Source: Sugiyamaella lignohabitans
Taxonomy: Eukaryota > Ascomycota > Dipodascomycetes > Dipodascales > Trichomonascaceae
Length of the DNA stretch: 64,000 nt
Reading direction: 5' to 3'
NCBI RefSeq assembly: GCF_001640025.1
Contig: NC_031672.1
Location: 4,836,001-4,900,000 of the forward strand
This document shows, in pieces, positions 31,822 through 42,815 of this stretch. Numbering within the stretch: position 1 is the first letter of the stretch; each line of letters starts with the position of its first letter. The notes beneath the pieces are model-generated. The model was not told where the DNA came from and ran no database searches. It was given only the letters and a program-made list of their open reading frames with translations. The position numbers and the translations under genes were made by a program.

Positions 31822-33895
31822 ATGAATGTTATCAAGCTTCAGGTAAGTAGAATGGTGTAATCCGGGCGGATATTTTGTACCCTTGGTGTGGTACTTTGAA
31901 ATCTGGAGAAGTCCATAGTAGCTGCTGCCATTAGCGAATGGAAGCTCGGTAACTGTGGAATAACTAGATAAAGAACTCCTCTCTAACATTCTCAAGCGCA
32001 AATTTCCTTCTCTTTCACAAGAAGATGTATTTGGTTTAGTAGACAAGTTCCAGCAGATCGACTTGGACGGTAACGGATATGTTGACAAACAGTCTGCTAT
32101 CAAGGCACTCACTGATTCCGGTGAAGGTTCATATGATCAAATTCGTAATACTTTAAAGAGTGTTAATGTTGATGCTAGTGGAAGAGTGGAATTGGATGAT
32201 TATGTCGAATTAGTTGCCAAGTTAAGAGAGGGCGGTAGCTCTGGAGTTGGCCAAACATCGTCACCTCATAGGCCAGCAGTTGGCCCAAAACCAAGTACCG
32301 AAAGCATTGGCCGTCCCAGAGGTTTCTCTGATGCTGCCAAGGGTAACAAGATTGTTGTTTCAGGCTCGACTAGCGGTGTCACACATACAATCAACGAAGA
32401 AGAGCGTACAGAATTCACTCGTCATATCAACAGCGTCTTGTTGGGCGATGCCGACATTGGCCATAGATTGCCATTCCCCACAGACACTTTCCAAATTTTC
32501 GACGAGTGTAAAGATGGTCTGGTTTTGTCGAAACTGATCAATGATTCAGTTCCTGACACTATCGATACTCGTGTTCTCAACTTGCCCAAGAAAGGCAAAT
32601 CTCTTAACAACTTCACCATGACTGAAAATGCAAATATTGTCATCAATTCTGCCAAGGGTATCGGTTGTGTTGTCGTCAATGTTCATGCTGAAGATATTAT
32701 TGACGGTAAGGAGCATTTGATTTTGGGTCTTATCTGGCAAATTATTAGACGTGGTTTACTGGGCAAGATTGACATCAAGTTACACCCTGAATTATACCGC
32801 CTCTTGGAAGACGATGAAACTCTGGAGCAGTTCTTGAGATTACCTCCTGAGCAAATTCTTCTTCGTTGGGTCAATTATCACCTCAAAGCTGCCAACTGGC
32901 CTCGTAGAGTTACCAATTTCAGTTCCGATGTCAAGGATGGTGAGAACTACACTATTCTTTTAAATCAATTGGCCCCTGATTTGTGTTCTCGTGCTCCTTT
33001 ACAAACTCGTGACCTGCTACAAAGAGCTGAAGAGGTGTTAGCTAATGCTGATAAGCTTGATAGCCGTAAATATTTGACACCTACTGCACTTGTAGCTGGT
33101 AATCCCAAACTTAACTTAGCTTTTGTTGCACACCTATTCAACACTCATCCTGGTTTGGACCCAATCACTGAAGAAGACCATATTGAAGTCGAGGATTTCG
33201 ATGCTGAAGGTGAGAGAGAAGCTCGTGTATTCACTCTCTGGTTGAACAGTTTAGAGGTTGATCCACCTGTCAATAGTTTATTCGAAGATTTGAAAGATGG
33301 TACCATTTTATTGCAGGCTTACGACAAGGTCATTCCCGGAAGCGTTAACCCAAGATACGTCAATAAGAGACCTGCTGAAGGTGAGATGTCTAGATTCAAG
33401 GCTGTTGAGAATACAAACTATGCTGTTGAATTAGGTAAAGCTAACAAATTCTCGCTCGTCGGAATTGAGGGTGCTGATATCACCGATGGCACACGCACAT
33501 TAACTCTCGGTCTTGTATGGCAGTTGATGCGTCGTAATATTGTCAATACACTGAAGAGTCTTTCTAAGGATGGACGCGAATTGACTGATTCTGATATTTT
33601 GAAGTGGGCTCAAGAACAGGCCCGTAAAGGTGGAAAAGCTGGTGCAATCCGTAGTTTCAAGGACCCAAGTCTTGCAAATGGCGTATTTCTTTTGGACGTT
33701 CTCCATGGTCTTAAGCCTGGATATGTTGACTATGATCTTGTTGGTGACGATGACTATGCCAATGCTAAATTGGCCATTTCTATTGCCCGTAAATTGGGTG
33801 CTCTTATCTTTATCGTTCCCGAAGATATTAACGAAGTTCGCTCTCGTTTGATTCTTACCTTTATCGGCTCGCTAATGGCTCTCAACTTGGCGTAA
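31822..33895 (+). CDS. SAC6: Fimbrin (SAC6), two exons with a 21-nt first exon
   Basis: Actin-bundling protein of cortical patches and cables. Exon 1 (31822-31842) encodes MNVIKLQ; exon 2 is 31997-33895. The 154-nt intron starts GTAAGT and ends CTCTAACATTCTCAAG. The join gives MNVIKLQRKFPSLSQEDVFG, which matches the known fimbrin N-terminus. The product is 639 residues, the normal length. Two EF-hand-like units lie at about 10-80 (IDLDGNGYVDKQSAI; VNVDASGRVELDDYVELV). Four calponin-homology domains follow in two actin-binding pairs, for example KSLNNFTMTENANIVINSAK with GCVVVNVHAEDIIDGKEHLI, and FSLVGIEGADITDGTRTLTL. Strong codon bias suggests high expression. Confidence 0.95.
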
Positions 33896-34050
33896 GATTC
33901 CAAATTCCTGTACTATGATATATATAATAAATGTCAAATTTTCCGTATTGAGTCGTTGAGGGTGTCAATTGGTCTCATTTGTAGTAAAAGCACAATTAAT
34001 TAAAATACAATAAATAACCTAACAATACAAAAGAATAGGAAAGAGATATC

Positions 34051-36420
34051 TTATTCGTCTTCGTCGTCCAGCATGTCATCGTCTTCTCCGATAAATGACA
34101 GCTTGGTTCCATTTTCAAGAGTTTGCCATACGCCGAGCATGCTATACTCTTCGATGCACTCTGCCAATTGGTCATCTGTGAAACCCTTGGCAATTACACG
34201 ATCTCTAATAACACTGATGGGCCAAGTTGCTCTAAACCTTGAGCCATCACCGTTGGCCATTTGACGAACGATGTTATAAATTCTGGATGTGGGAGATTCG
34301 TCAAGGAAGTCTCCATTGTTACCATTATCCATAAGTGACTTCTTGCATGCATCGCTCAATCTAAGCGCTTCGTCTACATCACTAGCAATAACTTTGTTGT
34401 CAAATCGTAATCTGGCAAGCGCTTGTGCCATACGCAAAATACCTAATAGAGTACGAGGCGTAACATGTGAAAACTGTTTCTTTGAGTTCTGGTCTTGGCT
34501 TTGCTTTTGACGCATTTGAACATACGAACTTACTACAAAATCGGAGATCTCACTAGGGACCACGGGTCGGTATTGACGAGCCAAGCCAATGTATTGACGA
34601 ATAGTGGCAGGATCAAGGGCTTCAAAATCCATAGCAGGATGATGACTGTGCATGTGTACATATGCAACGTGGTTTGCTAATCGCTCATCGTTTTGTCTGT
34701 CAGGTTTATCGAGAATCAAAAAGAGAAGATCGAAACGAGATAACAACGCCGCTGGCAGATTAATGTTCTCCACAGGCGAAAGTTTGGGATTATAACGTCC
34801 ATAAAGAGGATTGGCAGCTGCGAGGATTGATGTACGAGCATTTAAAGTTGTTGACATTCCTGCTTTTGAGATAGAGATTGTCTGTTGTTCCATAACTTCA
34901 TGGATAGCCGTTCTATCGGTATCATCCATTTTGTCAAATTCATCAATACAGCAAATACCGTTATCAGCCAACACAAGAGCACCACCTTCAAGAACCATTT
35001 CATCTGTAACTGGATCTCTCATCACAGCGGCCGTTAGACCCACACCAGAAGAACCACGACCTGTCGTGTAAACACCTCTTGGGGCGACTTTAGTGATATA
35101 CTTTAATAATTGCGATTTTGCGACACCAGGGTCTCCCATCAAGCAGATGTTGATGTCACCACGAATTCTCATACCGTCTCCAAGCTCCTTTGTCACACCT
35201 CCAATCAGTAGAAGAAGGAGTGCCTTTTTAACATCCAAATGACCGAAGATCTCAGGAGCGATAGATTGGGCCAAGCGTTCATAAATGTTTCCTTCGCCTC
35301 GGAGACGTTCAATTTTCGACAAAACTTGAGGGTCAAGTTCTTGACGATCATATTGTTTCTTATGCTGAGTGACATACTGTGCTTCCAAATAAGTATCAGT
35401 CAAAAGGCCAGCTCGGATCGCCTTGAAGCCTGTGTAAGGGGTAGGCAAAAATATACCAGCAATATCTACAATATCACCGGGATTGACCGTTCGGACCAAC
35501 TCACCATTCAGATGGCAGCTTAATGATCGTGGAATATGACCAATGGGAACTTGTTCAGAAAGCTCTTGTATACGGACATCTTGAAATGGGAGAAATTTCG
35601 ATGCTCTGCTCGACATAAACAGATGGCCCTTAGAATCGTTTTCTTTACATTCTGCAGAGGGGCACTCAACCAAAGGAGCAAATTGTTTTGCCTTGACCTC
35701 TTGGAAAACTTCATTACCACATTTATCGCATGTGTATGCATTGACTTGGACAGATGGTTTGACGTCTGACACTCTGGTGACAATACCTCGAATTGTGATC
35801 AAATGTCCCAAATGCTGACCCCTGATCTCTCTAACAGATAGTGCCTTTCCATTTCCTTTGTATACATCAGTCAATGGCTTGAAATAAAGTGAATATCTTC
35901 TCACGAGCTGTGGAGGAAACATATCTTCAGATGCCTCTGGTGCTAGTAGACCAGAGTTCGGATCTGCCATGTGTTCCTGACGAGCTTTTTCGTTTCTCAA
36001 GCGACGTTGTTGAAGAAGAATATCCAGAACTTCATCTTTGTAAGAGACATCGATAGTTGGTTGAGGCATAAGTTCGTCGACTATTTGTGAGAACAATTCA
36101 ACATAATGGGCAGAGTTTTTGCAAATCTCATCGAGCAGAGGTATTTTCTTAGAATCGGTAGACTGTTGGGTGGGCTCATCGTATCCATTATCTTGCTGAG
36201 ACTCAAAATCCTTGATATCATCTAGCTCTATAAAAATGGTCGATTCCTGACGGTTAGCCACTTTGGTCAGTATGTCCATGTATTTGACTCTTGGAGTGTC
36301 ATCAAGTTCCATATCATTAGTATTTGTTGTAGTCTTATATTCAGTCATGAACGACCGAATCTTGGTCTTCAGGTCAGCATAGTTGACATCTATGTTGATG
36401 GAAGGAAGAACTGCCGACAT
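34051..36420 (-). CDS. MCM5: MCM5 (CDC46), subunit of the MCM2-7 replicative helicase
   Basis: AAA+ subunit of the hexameric helicase loaded at origins and active in the CMG complex. The 789 residues hold an N-terminal domain with a zinc finger (CDKCGNEVF, then [10 protein letters not shown], near 243-275) and an OB-fold ending in [15 protein letters not shown]. The AAA+ core has Walker [12 protein letters not shown], Walker B with CCIDEFDKM (the IDEFDKM MCM signature) and the arginine finger in [18 protein letters not shown]-terminal winged helix and an acidic end ([11 protein letters not shown]) follow. The frame is open 30 bases upstream from a CTG, but the first ATG is at 36420 ([11 protein letters not shown]). 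MCM5 is favoured over other MCMs by the N-terminus and overall motif wording. It converges on SAC6. Confidence 0.94.
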   Translation of the reverse strand: MSAVLPSINIDVNYADLKTKIRSFMTEYKTTTNTNDMELDDTPRVKYMDILTKVANRQESTIFIELDDIKDFESQQDNGYDEPTQQSTDSKKIPLLDEICKNSAHYVELFSQIVDELMPQPTIDVSYKDEVLDILLQQRRLRNEKARQEHMADPNSGLLAPEASEDMFPPQLVRRYSLYFKPLTDVYKGNGKALSVREIRGQHLGHLITIRGIVTRVSDVKPSVQVNAYTCDKCGNEVFQEVKAKQFAPLVECPSAECKENDSKGHLFMSSRASKFLPFQDVRIQELSEQVPIGHIPRSLSCHLNGELVRTVNPGDIVDIAGIFLPTPYTGFKAIRAGLLTDTYLEAQYVTQHKKQYDRQELDPQVLSKIERLRGEGNIYERLAQSIAPEIFGHLDVKKALLLLLIGGVTKELGDGMRIRGDINICLMGDPGVAKSQLLKYITKVAPRGVYTTGRGSSGVGLTAAVMRDPVTDEMVLEGGALVLADNGICCIDEFDKMDDTDRTAIHEVMEQQTISISKAGMSTTLNARTSILAAANPLYGRYNPKLSPVENINLPAALLSRFDLLFLILDKPDRQNDERLANHVAYVHMHSHHPAMDFEALDPATIRQYIGLARQYRPVVPSEISDFVVSSYVQMRQKQSQDQNSKKQFSHVTPRTLLGILRMAQALARLRFDNKVIASDVDEALRLSDACKKSLMDNGNNGDFLDESPTSRIYNIVRQMANGDGSRFRATWPISVIRDRVIAKGFTDDQLAECIEEYSMLGVWQTLENGTKLSFIGEDDDMLDDEDE

Positions 36421-36914
36421 TCTTGAGCCAGGAACAGCTTTGTACAGCAAGTTTTATTCAGTTTGGTGGATACAGAGTGTGATGCAGGACGAAGTTTAGT
36501 TTCACTGAAATTCCAATGTTCTGTACTTGGCGCGTCGTAAACTTTCGCGTCTCAATTACAGTTCCAAATTGGGAAAATAGCGTGGCTGTCCCACAGAACT
36601 AACGTGAGACGCGTTTTGAAGATAGTCAAGAGCACGGCTGGGTACATTAAAAAGGTGTTGCAGCAGGTCGACTCCTAAACAGACGTAGTAGAACCTGGGG
36701 ATTTGGGGGGAGGGGGTTTGTCGTCTTCAAACCATTCAAGTGAGTACCAGATTCGATTATAAAGGACAAAATAGCAGGTTTTGTCATCCATAATTGTTCT
36801 CTTGAACAGGATCGGATGCAATGATGAATATTTGTAGTTTCTGCGTGTCAAAAATACGCATTTTATTTATTCACTGTATAAAGAGCAGTACCCTTACACC
36901 TTACAAATCTACAA
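36421..36914. other. Intergenic between MCM5 and the weak ORF at 36915
   Basis: 494 bp, holding the MCB-like sites near MCM5 and a TATAAAG at about 36878, 30-40 bp before the following ATG. A G-run (GGGGATTTGGGGGGAGGGGG) sits near 36700. Nothing else is seen. Confidence 0.45.
36531..36614. promoter_or_regulatory. MCB-like cell-cycle elements upstream of MCM5
   Basis: ACGCGT, the perfect MluI cell-cycle box bound by MBF, lies at 36609-36614, about 190 bp before the MCM5 ATG. Two further CGCGT cores are at 36531-36535 (GGCGCGTCG, also E2F-like) and 36546-36550. Replication genes of yeasts commonly carry such clusters for G1/S expression. Confidence 0.6.
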
Positions 36915-37268
36915 ATGTCTATTGTAATCTCTGATATATATACCTCAGCCAGCCTAGTAGAACCCCACTTCAGACACTTGTGGTCCTCTCGTTGGGCTTC
37001 GATTTTCGACGATCAAACAATCTCTTGCCAAGGAGATGCTTCAGACTCTGGGCTTTGTCCCATTCACGGGAGGCACAGGTCAGTCATGAGATATCGACAA
37101 ACGCTTCCCGTCCCTAGAAAAGGTGAATTAGCGGCATTCGGGCATATATTCCCTAAAGAGAAAAGCAATATCTTAATTTGTTCTAACAGCTTTCGGAGTC
37201 CGCAGATAGCATTTACAAAAGTAGCTATCCATCATCTTAGATTACCAGACAGGAGACACCAGATGTAA
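36915..37268 (+). CDS. Hypothetical small ORF, 117 codons
   Basis: ATG-started open frame with a TATAAAG about 35 bp upstream. The translation is basic, with several His, Arg and Cys residues and no recognised domain. It could be a lineage-specific gene, a gene remnant or chance. The flanking DNA to the right is non-coding for over 2 kb. Confidence 0.25.
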   Translation: MSIVISDIYTSASLVEPHFRHLWSSRWASIFDDQTISCQGDASDSGLCPIHGRHRSVMRYRQTLPVPRKGELAAFGHIFPKEKSNILICSNSFRSPQIAFTKVAIHHLRLPDRRHQM

Positions 37269-38526
37269 TTCTCTACGCTGCTGCCCAATCATAATGACCG
37301 CATTTCCGCAATATGCGTCAGATATCTTCATTTAGCGAAGATAATTTTATTGTTACGTTATATTCACTCATAATTTCGAATCATGTCTGCATGAATTAGA
37401 GCTAGTTCAGATTCTCGCATGACTACTCAGCACTGGTGAATAAATTATTTAACACACACCGGTACGATTCCTCCAGGCCTCATTACCATCAAGTAATAGC
37501 TACTGTATAAACAAGTAATAGTTGAAATCAACACAACGTGAAGTATATTAAAAGGCATGAAAATATAAATAGTTATAAATAAAGTGTCATAAGGTCACGT
37601 GAGAAGGAATGAGTTCGGATAAAGATTTATCTAATGCACGTGATTAGAGGTAACTTCAGGATGGAGCCCTAGGTTGGTTAGTATACCTATCAGAAACAAT
37701 ATAATGGACCACAGAGCTTCACATACTTAAATCCAATGAGCTTTTCAGAGGCATGAGAAATGGGATAATCAAACCCATTGAAATATATGACACCACTAGC
37801 ACTTTTGATTTCGATGCGTGACGAGGAATGGTAGTCCTTCGCTGACTGTATTGAGAGCCATAGCTATGCATATTGTGAGAAGATATCGAAATCATGTTAA
37901 TTTAGTATTTGTTGTGATAAATCAAGCTGATCTCTCTTTTAACTACTTCAGTTAGTTAAAGAGATCTTAAGAATCCAGAGATATAACTTTGTTAGAATAG
38001 AAGAGGATCTCATCTTTATATATATGCTTGGGGGTTTTTTGACTTGTCCCTGATATGCATGCAGTTGGCGTATACATCAAAAAATATCTGCTGATTCTTT
38101 AGTTGCTTTTTTCAGGTTCGGCTAAACATTTCATTGTCGCACCAATGCACGTGATGTGTGCACCGCCGGTAGAACGGTGGTACCGTAGATACAACCGCTA
38201 GGGTGGCTTGAAGGATGGCAAATTTAGACTTGATAGTTTGTAAGAGAACAGTGCGATTGGATGAAATTTTTGGTAATGGTGGGGCCAAAGGAAACTAACC
38301 AGTCTTGTGTGTTGCTGGCGTTTCTCCGTCCCATTTCCCATAGATCTGTGTGGGTGTGGATGTGGGGAACCCATGAGCGGAATCTGCCAGATTGTCCGTG
38401 TGACCCCCATCTGGGACCAAGGAATTCTGCCTGACATGGGGGCGGTGCGGCATTTACCTAGAGATTTCTGCTTTTTGACCGTCGCACTCAGGATTGGGAT
38501 TATAAAGAAAGAAGAAATGATATAAT
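37269..38526. other. Gene-poor region
   Basis: No supported gene. AT-rich with many short palindromes; CACGTG-related words occur (CACGTGAT near 37636 and 38150). Around 38160-38215 the DNA is GC-richer, with the imperfect inverted pair CCGCCGGT/ACGGTGG. A 79-codon minus-strand frame (38437-38198) has an ATG but low-complexity His/Pro content and is probably chance. Confidence 0.4.
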
Positions 38527-38967
38527 TTACACTGTTGGGTTGTACCGCATGGATAGAAATATGTATATGTTCTTTAAGTTTGTACGATGGTTACGAGAAA
38601 AGAGAATGCTGTACGGATAGACGCAGTGGCTTGATTCAGCGTTGTAACGAATTCGGCGATGTACCGAGAAGTGAGCCACCTTAAAGTCCATTAGCTTTAC
38701 GTGAACTCTAATATCGTCATAAGCAGGATTGTACATGAGATCCCAACAAAGGGTGGATCTGTCAACGGATATTGTTAGCTGGCTGTGCTGATGCAGCATA
38801 ATTGGATGTCGCAGCAACGTCGCCAAGATATGACACAGTAGGCTGGCCATGAGCTCATATTGTTTTTTTTGTCTTTCTGTGGTGGTGCCTGGGTAGAATT
38901 CAACGGTGGCACACTGCAGCTCTATGGCCAATCCTCTACTTAACCTGAGACGCGAGTGCGACATCAT
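38527..38967 (-). CDS. Hypothetical ORF, 146 codons
   Basis: ATG-started frame (two adjacent ATGs) on the minus strand in an otherwise gene-poor region. The translation mixes His, Arg, Leu and Tyr and contains a hydrophobic helix-like stretch (LMASLLCHILATLLRH), but no known domain or signal is seen. One frame of this length is about what chance would give in a window this size, so it may not be a gene. Confidence 0.3.
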   Translation of the reverse strand: MMSHSRLRLSRGLAIELQCATVEFYPGTTTERQKKQYELMASLLCHILATLLRHPIMLHQHSQLTISVDRSTLCWDLMYNPAYDDIRVHVKLMDFKVAHFSVHRRIRYNAESSHCVYPYSILFSRNHRTNLKNIYIFLSMRYNPTV

Positions 38968-39642
38968 GAAAACTCATTTTATTAATTAAACTGCATTCAC
39001 CGCAATTAATGTTAATATTAAATAATAATAAGTATAATTGCAAAGGAGAGTGTAGACAAAATCTGATTAGATGCTTAATATTTTATAGTTGGCTTTGTTA
39101 CATAAGCCATGGGCCCGAGTAACAGTTAGCCCCCCTCGATTAATTGGATAGCTCTAAGAAACTAGGATTGCCTGTCTACTTGTGATAACGGTGATCAAAA
39201 TCTGGTGCGAAGATTGCTCCTTCAAAACTAACGGTTCAGCTCATCTTCGGCCGGTTCGGGCTCTGGCTTGCAGAGGGCCATGTGTATGAAACGCAGATTG
39301 ATCTGATAAGATCATGCGTGGATGATCCGATCCGTCTTGATCTTGTCGCTGTTGCCACCCACGCTCAAGTGGGAGTGAGCTGTTATTGACGTCGGCCTGC
39401 AGTGCCGAGCCTGTGAACGGAATGTGTTTGAGCAAAGCGTTTAGAGAGGGTTTATAGAGTAGGGGGTGGTGGGGTTGGGCACGACACACTTCCACTGGTG
39501 GTGGGTGATACGCGGATGCTTTTTCACTTTGTTACCATTCAATTCACCCTTCTAATGTTCAAGCACAAATCCTAGTGGACATGTTCGTATATTATTGATT
39601 CAGTCATAGATTTTGTCATTTATTTTTCGTTATATAATTTGT
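38968..39642. other. Intergenic, downstream of the aldo-keto reductase
   Basis: 675 bp. An AT-rich low-complexity stretch (about 38990-39045) is followed by mixed sequence. A G-rich tract (GGGGGTGGTGGGG) is near 39464. The 84-codon minus-strand frame at 39495-39241 starts with GTG and is not accepted. Confidence 0.45.
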
Positions 39643-40572
39643 CTAGCATTGAACGAGACCAGCACCCTCATGCTCACCGAAAATATCGACACCCCACTCA
39701 ACAGGATCGTTCAAACGACCATGCTTCTCAAGTGAGTTTAATTCATCGAAATCTTCCTTAGAAAGCTCAAAGACCTCGTAGTTGGCAATGATTCTACTGG
39801 CAGTAATACTCTTAGGTAGAACAGCAGTTCCTCTTTGGATGGCCCAAGAAATGAGGACATTGGCAGGCTCCTTGTTGAGCTTCTTGGCAATAGCTTGAAC
39901 CTTGTCGTGATCCAAAACACGAGGCTTACCATAGATATTGTTACCAAGAGGACTGTAAGCAACAGCAAGAATGTTCTTACTCTTGAGGTACTCCAAAAGC
40001 TTGGGTTGTTGAAGCTCGGGGTGAGCTTCGATTTGGTTGACAGCAGGAGGGATCTCAGCTGTCTTCAACAACTCTTCAATTTGAGCAATGGTGAAGTTGG
40101 AAACACCAATGCTCTTAGTCTTACCCTTCTTGACTAAGGCCTCCATGGCCTTCCAGGTCTCAGCAATTGGGACTTGGTCGAGGATAACCTTTCCATTGTC
40201 GTCCTTAGGGAAAAAGCCCTTGTTGGGGGCGAAGTGAGCAGGCCAGTGGATAAGGTAAAGGTCGACATAGTCAAGGCGCAAATCAGCCAAAGTCTTGTCA
40301 AGAGCCTTCTCAACCTCATCTCCACGATGGCTATTGTTCCAAAGCTTAGAGGTGACAAAGATCTCTTCACGAGGAACACCAGAAGCACGGATTCCATCAC
40401 CGACTTCATTCTCGTTTTGATAGATAGCAGCACCGTCAATGTGTCTGTACTTATTTTTCAAGGCAACCTCAACAGCATTAGCAACCTCGTTAGGCTTGGA
40501 TTGCCAAGTACCAAGACCAATAGCTGGGATTTTGTAACCGCTGTTCAAAGTGAAGTGAGTGGGAAGAGTCAT
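39643..40572 (-). CDS. NADPH-dependent aldo-keto reductase (GCY1/YPR1-like)
   Basis: Cytosolic carbonyl reductase of the AKR3-type yeast group (glycerol dehydrogenase/aldehyde reductase activities). The 309 residues are full length. The catalytic tetrad is visible: D46 (HIDGAAIYQNE), Y51, K76 (VTSKLWN) and H109 (LIHWP). GVSNFTIAQIEELL and the cofactor loop LPKSITASRIIANYEVF are also present. Strong codon bias suggests high expression. ATG at 40572. The promoter holds four GTGGGG-type sites and a TATTTATA element, suggesting regulated expression. Exact substrate is unknown; GRE3-like xylose reductase is less likely. Confidence 0.93.
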   Translation of the reverse strand: MTLPTHFTLNSGYKIPAIGLGTWQSKPNEVANAVEVALKNKYRHIDGAAIYQNENEVGDGIRASGVPREEIFVTSKLWNNSHRGDEVEKALDKTLADLRLDYVDLYLIHWPAHFAPNKGFFPKDDNGKVILDQVPIAETWKAMEALVKKGKTKSIGVSNFTIAQIEELLKTAEIPPAVNQIEAHPELQQPKLLEYLKSKNILAVAYSPLGNNIYGKPRVLDHDKVQAIAKKLNKEPANVLISWAIQRGTAVLPKSITASRIIANYEVFELSKEDFDELNSLEKHGRLNDPVEWGVDIFGEHEGAGLVQC

Positions 40573-40661
40573 TTTTAGTTTGGTCTTTTTATGAGAGATT
40601 TTTCACAATAAGTTGAAAAAATAAATACACTTTTCCAAGGGCATCTGGCACCTATTTATAG

Positions 40662-40760
40662 GTGGGGGTAAGTGGAGACTTGCCGAATATCCCCACGAAT
40701 ACGCAAGCTAAAGCACTCTCAGGATTTGTGGGGGTGGATGATGCTGCAACTTGCCCCCAC
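40662..40760. promoter_or_regulatory. Cluster of four GTGGGG-type sites in the aldo-keto reductase promoter
   Basis: GTGGGGG at 40672-40678 and 40728-40734 on the plus strand, and CCCCAC at 40691-40696 and CCCCCAC at 40754-40760 (same word, opposite strand), with TATTTATA at 40662-40669. The word fits the Mig1/CreA consensus (SYGGRG) and overlaps stress-element-like C/G runs. The sites form two inverted pairs, 90-190 bp upstream of the ATG. Confidence 0.5.
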
Positions 40761-40949
40761 CCTTCTTCAAGGTGCATGATTTTCCCGTTTTATGCAGTTT
40801 CAGGAAGATTCAGGGGAAGTAATTCCGTCACTCTGAACTTTAAAGTTGAGGATGACGTTTATTCACTGATTTTTGCACAACTTTCGGCAAGATTGGACTC
40901 GTTGAAAACAGTAAAAGATGTAACGATTATCTATAGAAAAACATTCAAT

Positions 40950-42815
40950 TTACAAAAATACAGGATCGGTGAGATTGTATTGCTTCTCGCAAGCAAGCGC
41001 TTGGTCAACTGTACCACTGGAGAAATAACAAAGCATGCTGTTACGGCAGTTGAGAGTATCACACGAAGGAACATATGGCGACCTTCTGTACTCATTGCTG
41101 AGATAAGAATCTCTAAGCGACTTTGTGTTGTAGATATTCTGGGCAGCATGGTGCCAGAAGGTACCGTTTAATGGCGCGTTGCTCGGCCAAGTGTTATTGA
41201 GATCATATGTCTCACGAGCAGAATATCCAAAATGCCATTCAGGAATGGCATTGTTATCTCCAAATGTATCATTCAAAGGGAAATAGTAGTTGACAGAGTC
41301 CATAATGGAAAATGTCTCTGTGTCAACCTTGTAATATCTCCAACCTGGATTGTACTCAGAAAGAGGTGTGATTGATTCAGCAAGATAAGCAACTTGGAGA
41401 GCATTTTCAGCAGTTCTGTTGGAACCATTATCAGCATAGAAGATTTGGAACTGGTCCTCATGGGTGTGACCGAAGAACACGCCAGCTATAGTGAAGGGAG
41501 AAAACCTCTCGATAATCTGGCCGAAAACGGCCGTAGGTCCTGGAAGAGCATTACTTGTGTCACCACCAGTGGGAACATGGGCAACGATCCAAACACGCTG
41601 GCCCTTCTGTTCACTAGCCACCAACTCATCGACTAAGAACTTAAACACACCAGATTCATCGGGCTGCGTTGTGTTCCAGTAGTTGTAGTAATTAGCAGTG
41701 TACCAGAAATTAGAGTTGAGAGAAATGACACGCAGACCACGATTAGTAGTTGTGGCATAGGCGGCATAGTTAGTACGGATTTGATCACCGACTTCAGAGC
41801 TCACCCAACCAAATCTGTCAGCCCACAGATCGCCTGCAAGATCTGTATTCCACTCAAATTTGTTGGCAAATCCAGAAGAGTTCTGTGCGATTTGTCCGTA
41901 CGGAAATGAATCGTGATTTCCAAGAGTGGCATAAACAGGAATTCCTTTCAAATTGTTTTTGAGTGCATAATATATCTCTTCCTCACTTTCGATGGTGTAA
42001 CTCAACGACAAATATTGATCATCGTCATGATCAACCATGTCACCAGTGAAGATTGCGAACTCAAAAGAGAAATTTGATGACAAATTTCCAATTGTTTGTA
42101 AAGAATTATCCAATAAAACGGGTGGAACATCACAGTAATATCCACCCCAGGTTCCAGCTGGTTCAAGTACAGTACCATTGGGAGCATCTTCATTATAATT
42201 ATGAGAGGTACAACACATGTATTGTGAACAGTTAGCTTCTGATCCGACCTGATAGGTTAATTGAACGTGGAGATCAGAAACATGAATAACATTAAATGTT
42301 TCGTTAGAAGGGGTAGGTAGAGTCAGGTTTGTGGGCTTTTCAGGCCACCAGGAGCTCAAGTCGAATTTGGGTGTCTCAGGCAATGGACATGCTCCATTTA
42401 ATTGATAGTAACAAATGTATTCACCATCGAGGCCTGCAGCATCAATCAATTGTAATACATTGGTTATATCAGAGCCACTAGTACCTTCCGTCGTGGAGTA
42501 CTTGCCGAAGGCAACATCACAAGGATCAAAGGTTGAGTACTTCTCCTTGGTGCATAATTCTGTCAAAATATCAGGAACAATGTCGGGGTACGTCAATGCA
42601 AGGAACTTGCCGACTTCCAGTCCTGCAAGGCACTTGGTACAATTGGAGCTAAATGTAGTGCTCTCAATAATATTCTCCACTTGCTTTACAGCCTGGGAAA
42701 TGATGACATCTCTGGATGGCGTGCTTCCATCTGATGGCCAAGTGCTGTTAGTGGCCAACACTTGGCTAACCAGTAAGGTAGCTGTACCTAAAACTAACTT
42801 GGTAAACGCAACCAT
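40950..42815 (-). CDS. Secreted acid sphingomyelinase-like phosphodiesterase
   Basis: Saposin-plus-metallophosphoesterase protein of the acid sphingomyelinase family, probably secreted, wall-associated or vacuolar. The 621 residues start with a signal peptide (about 1-21, VLGTATLLVSQVLA). A saposin-B-like Cys-rich region follows (about 55-145, including CTKCLAGLEVGKF). The metallophosphatase domain shows HVSDLHVQ near 180, GDMVDHDDDQ near 258, TLGNHDSF near 298, VAHVPTGGD and GHTHEDQF. All the metal-ligand motifs are therefore present. At least ten NxS/T sites suggest heavy N-glycosylation. The first ATG is 42815; a TTG opens the frame 12 bases earlier. The lipid substrate is inferred from family; other phosphodiesters are possible. 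Confidence 0.88.
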   Translation of the reverse strand: MVAFTKLVLGTATLLVSQVLATNSTWPSDGSTPSRDVIISQAVKQVENIIESTTFSSNCTKCLAGLEVGKFLALTYPDIVPDILTELCTKEKYSTFDPCDVAFGKYSTTEGTSGSDITNVLQLIDAAGLDGEYICYYQLNGACPLPETPKFDLSSWWPEKPTNLTLPTPSNETFNVIHVSDLHVQLTYQVGSEANCSQYMCCTSHNYNEDAPNGTVLEPAGTWGGYYCDVPPVLLDNSLQTIGNLSSNFSFEFAIFTGDMVDHDDDQYLSLSYTIESEEEIYYALKNNLKGIPVYATLGNHDSFPYGQIAQNSSGFANKFEWNTDLAGDLWADRFGWVSSEVGDQIRTNYAAYATTTNRGLRVISLNSNFWYTANYYNYWNTTQPDESGVFKFLVDELVASEQKGQRVWIVAHVPTGGDTSNALPGPTAVFGQIIERFSPFTIAGVFFGHTHEDQFQIFYADNGSNRTAENALQVAYLAESITPLSEYNPGWRYYKVDTETFSIMDSVNYYFPLNDTFGDNNAIPEWHFGYSARETYDLNNTWPSNAPLNGTFWHHAAQNIYNTKSLRDSYLSNEYRRSPYVPSCDTLNCRNSMLCYFSSGTVDQALACEKQYNLTDPVFL

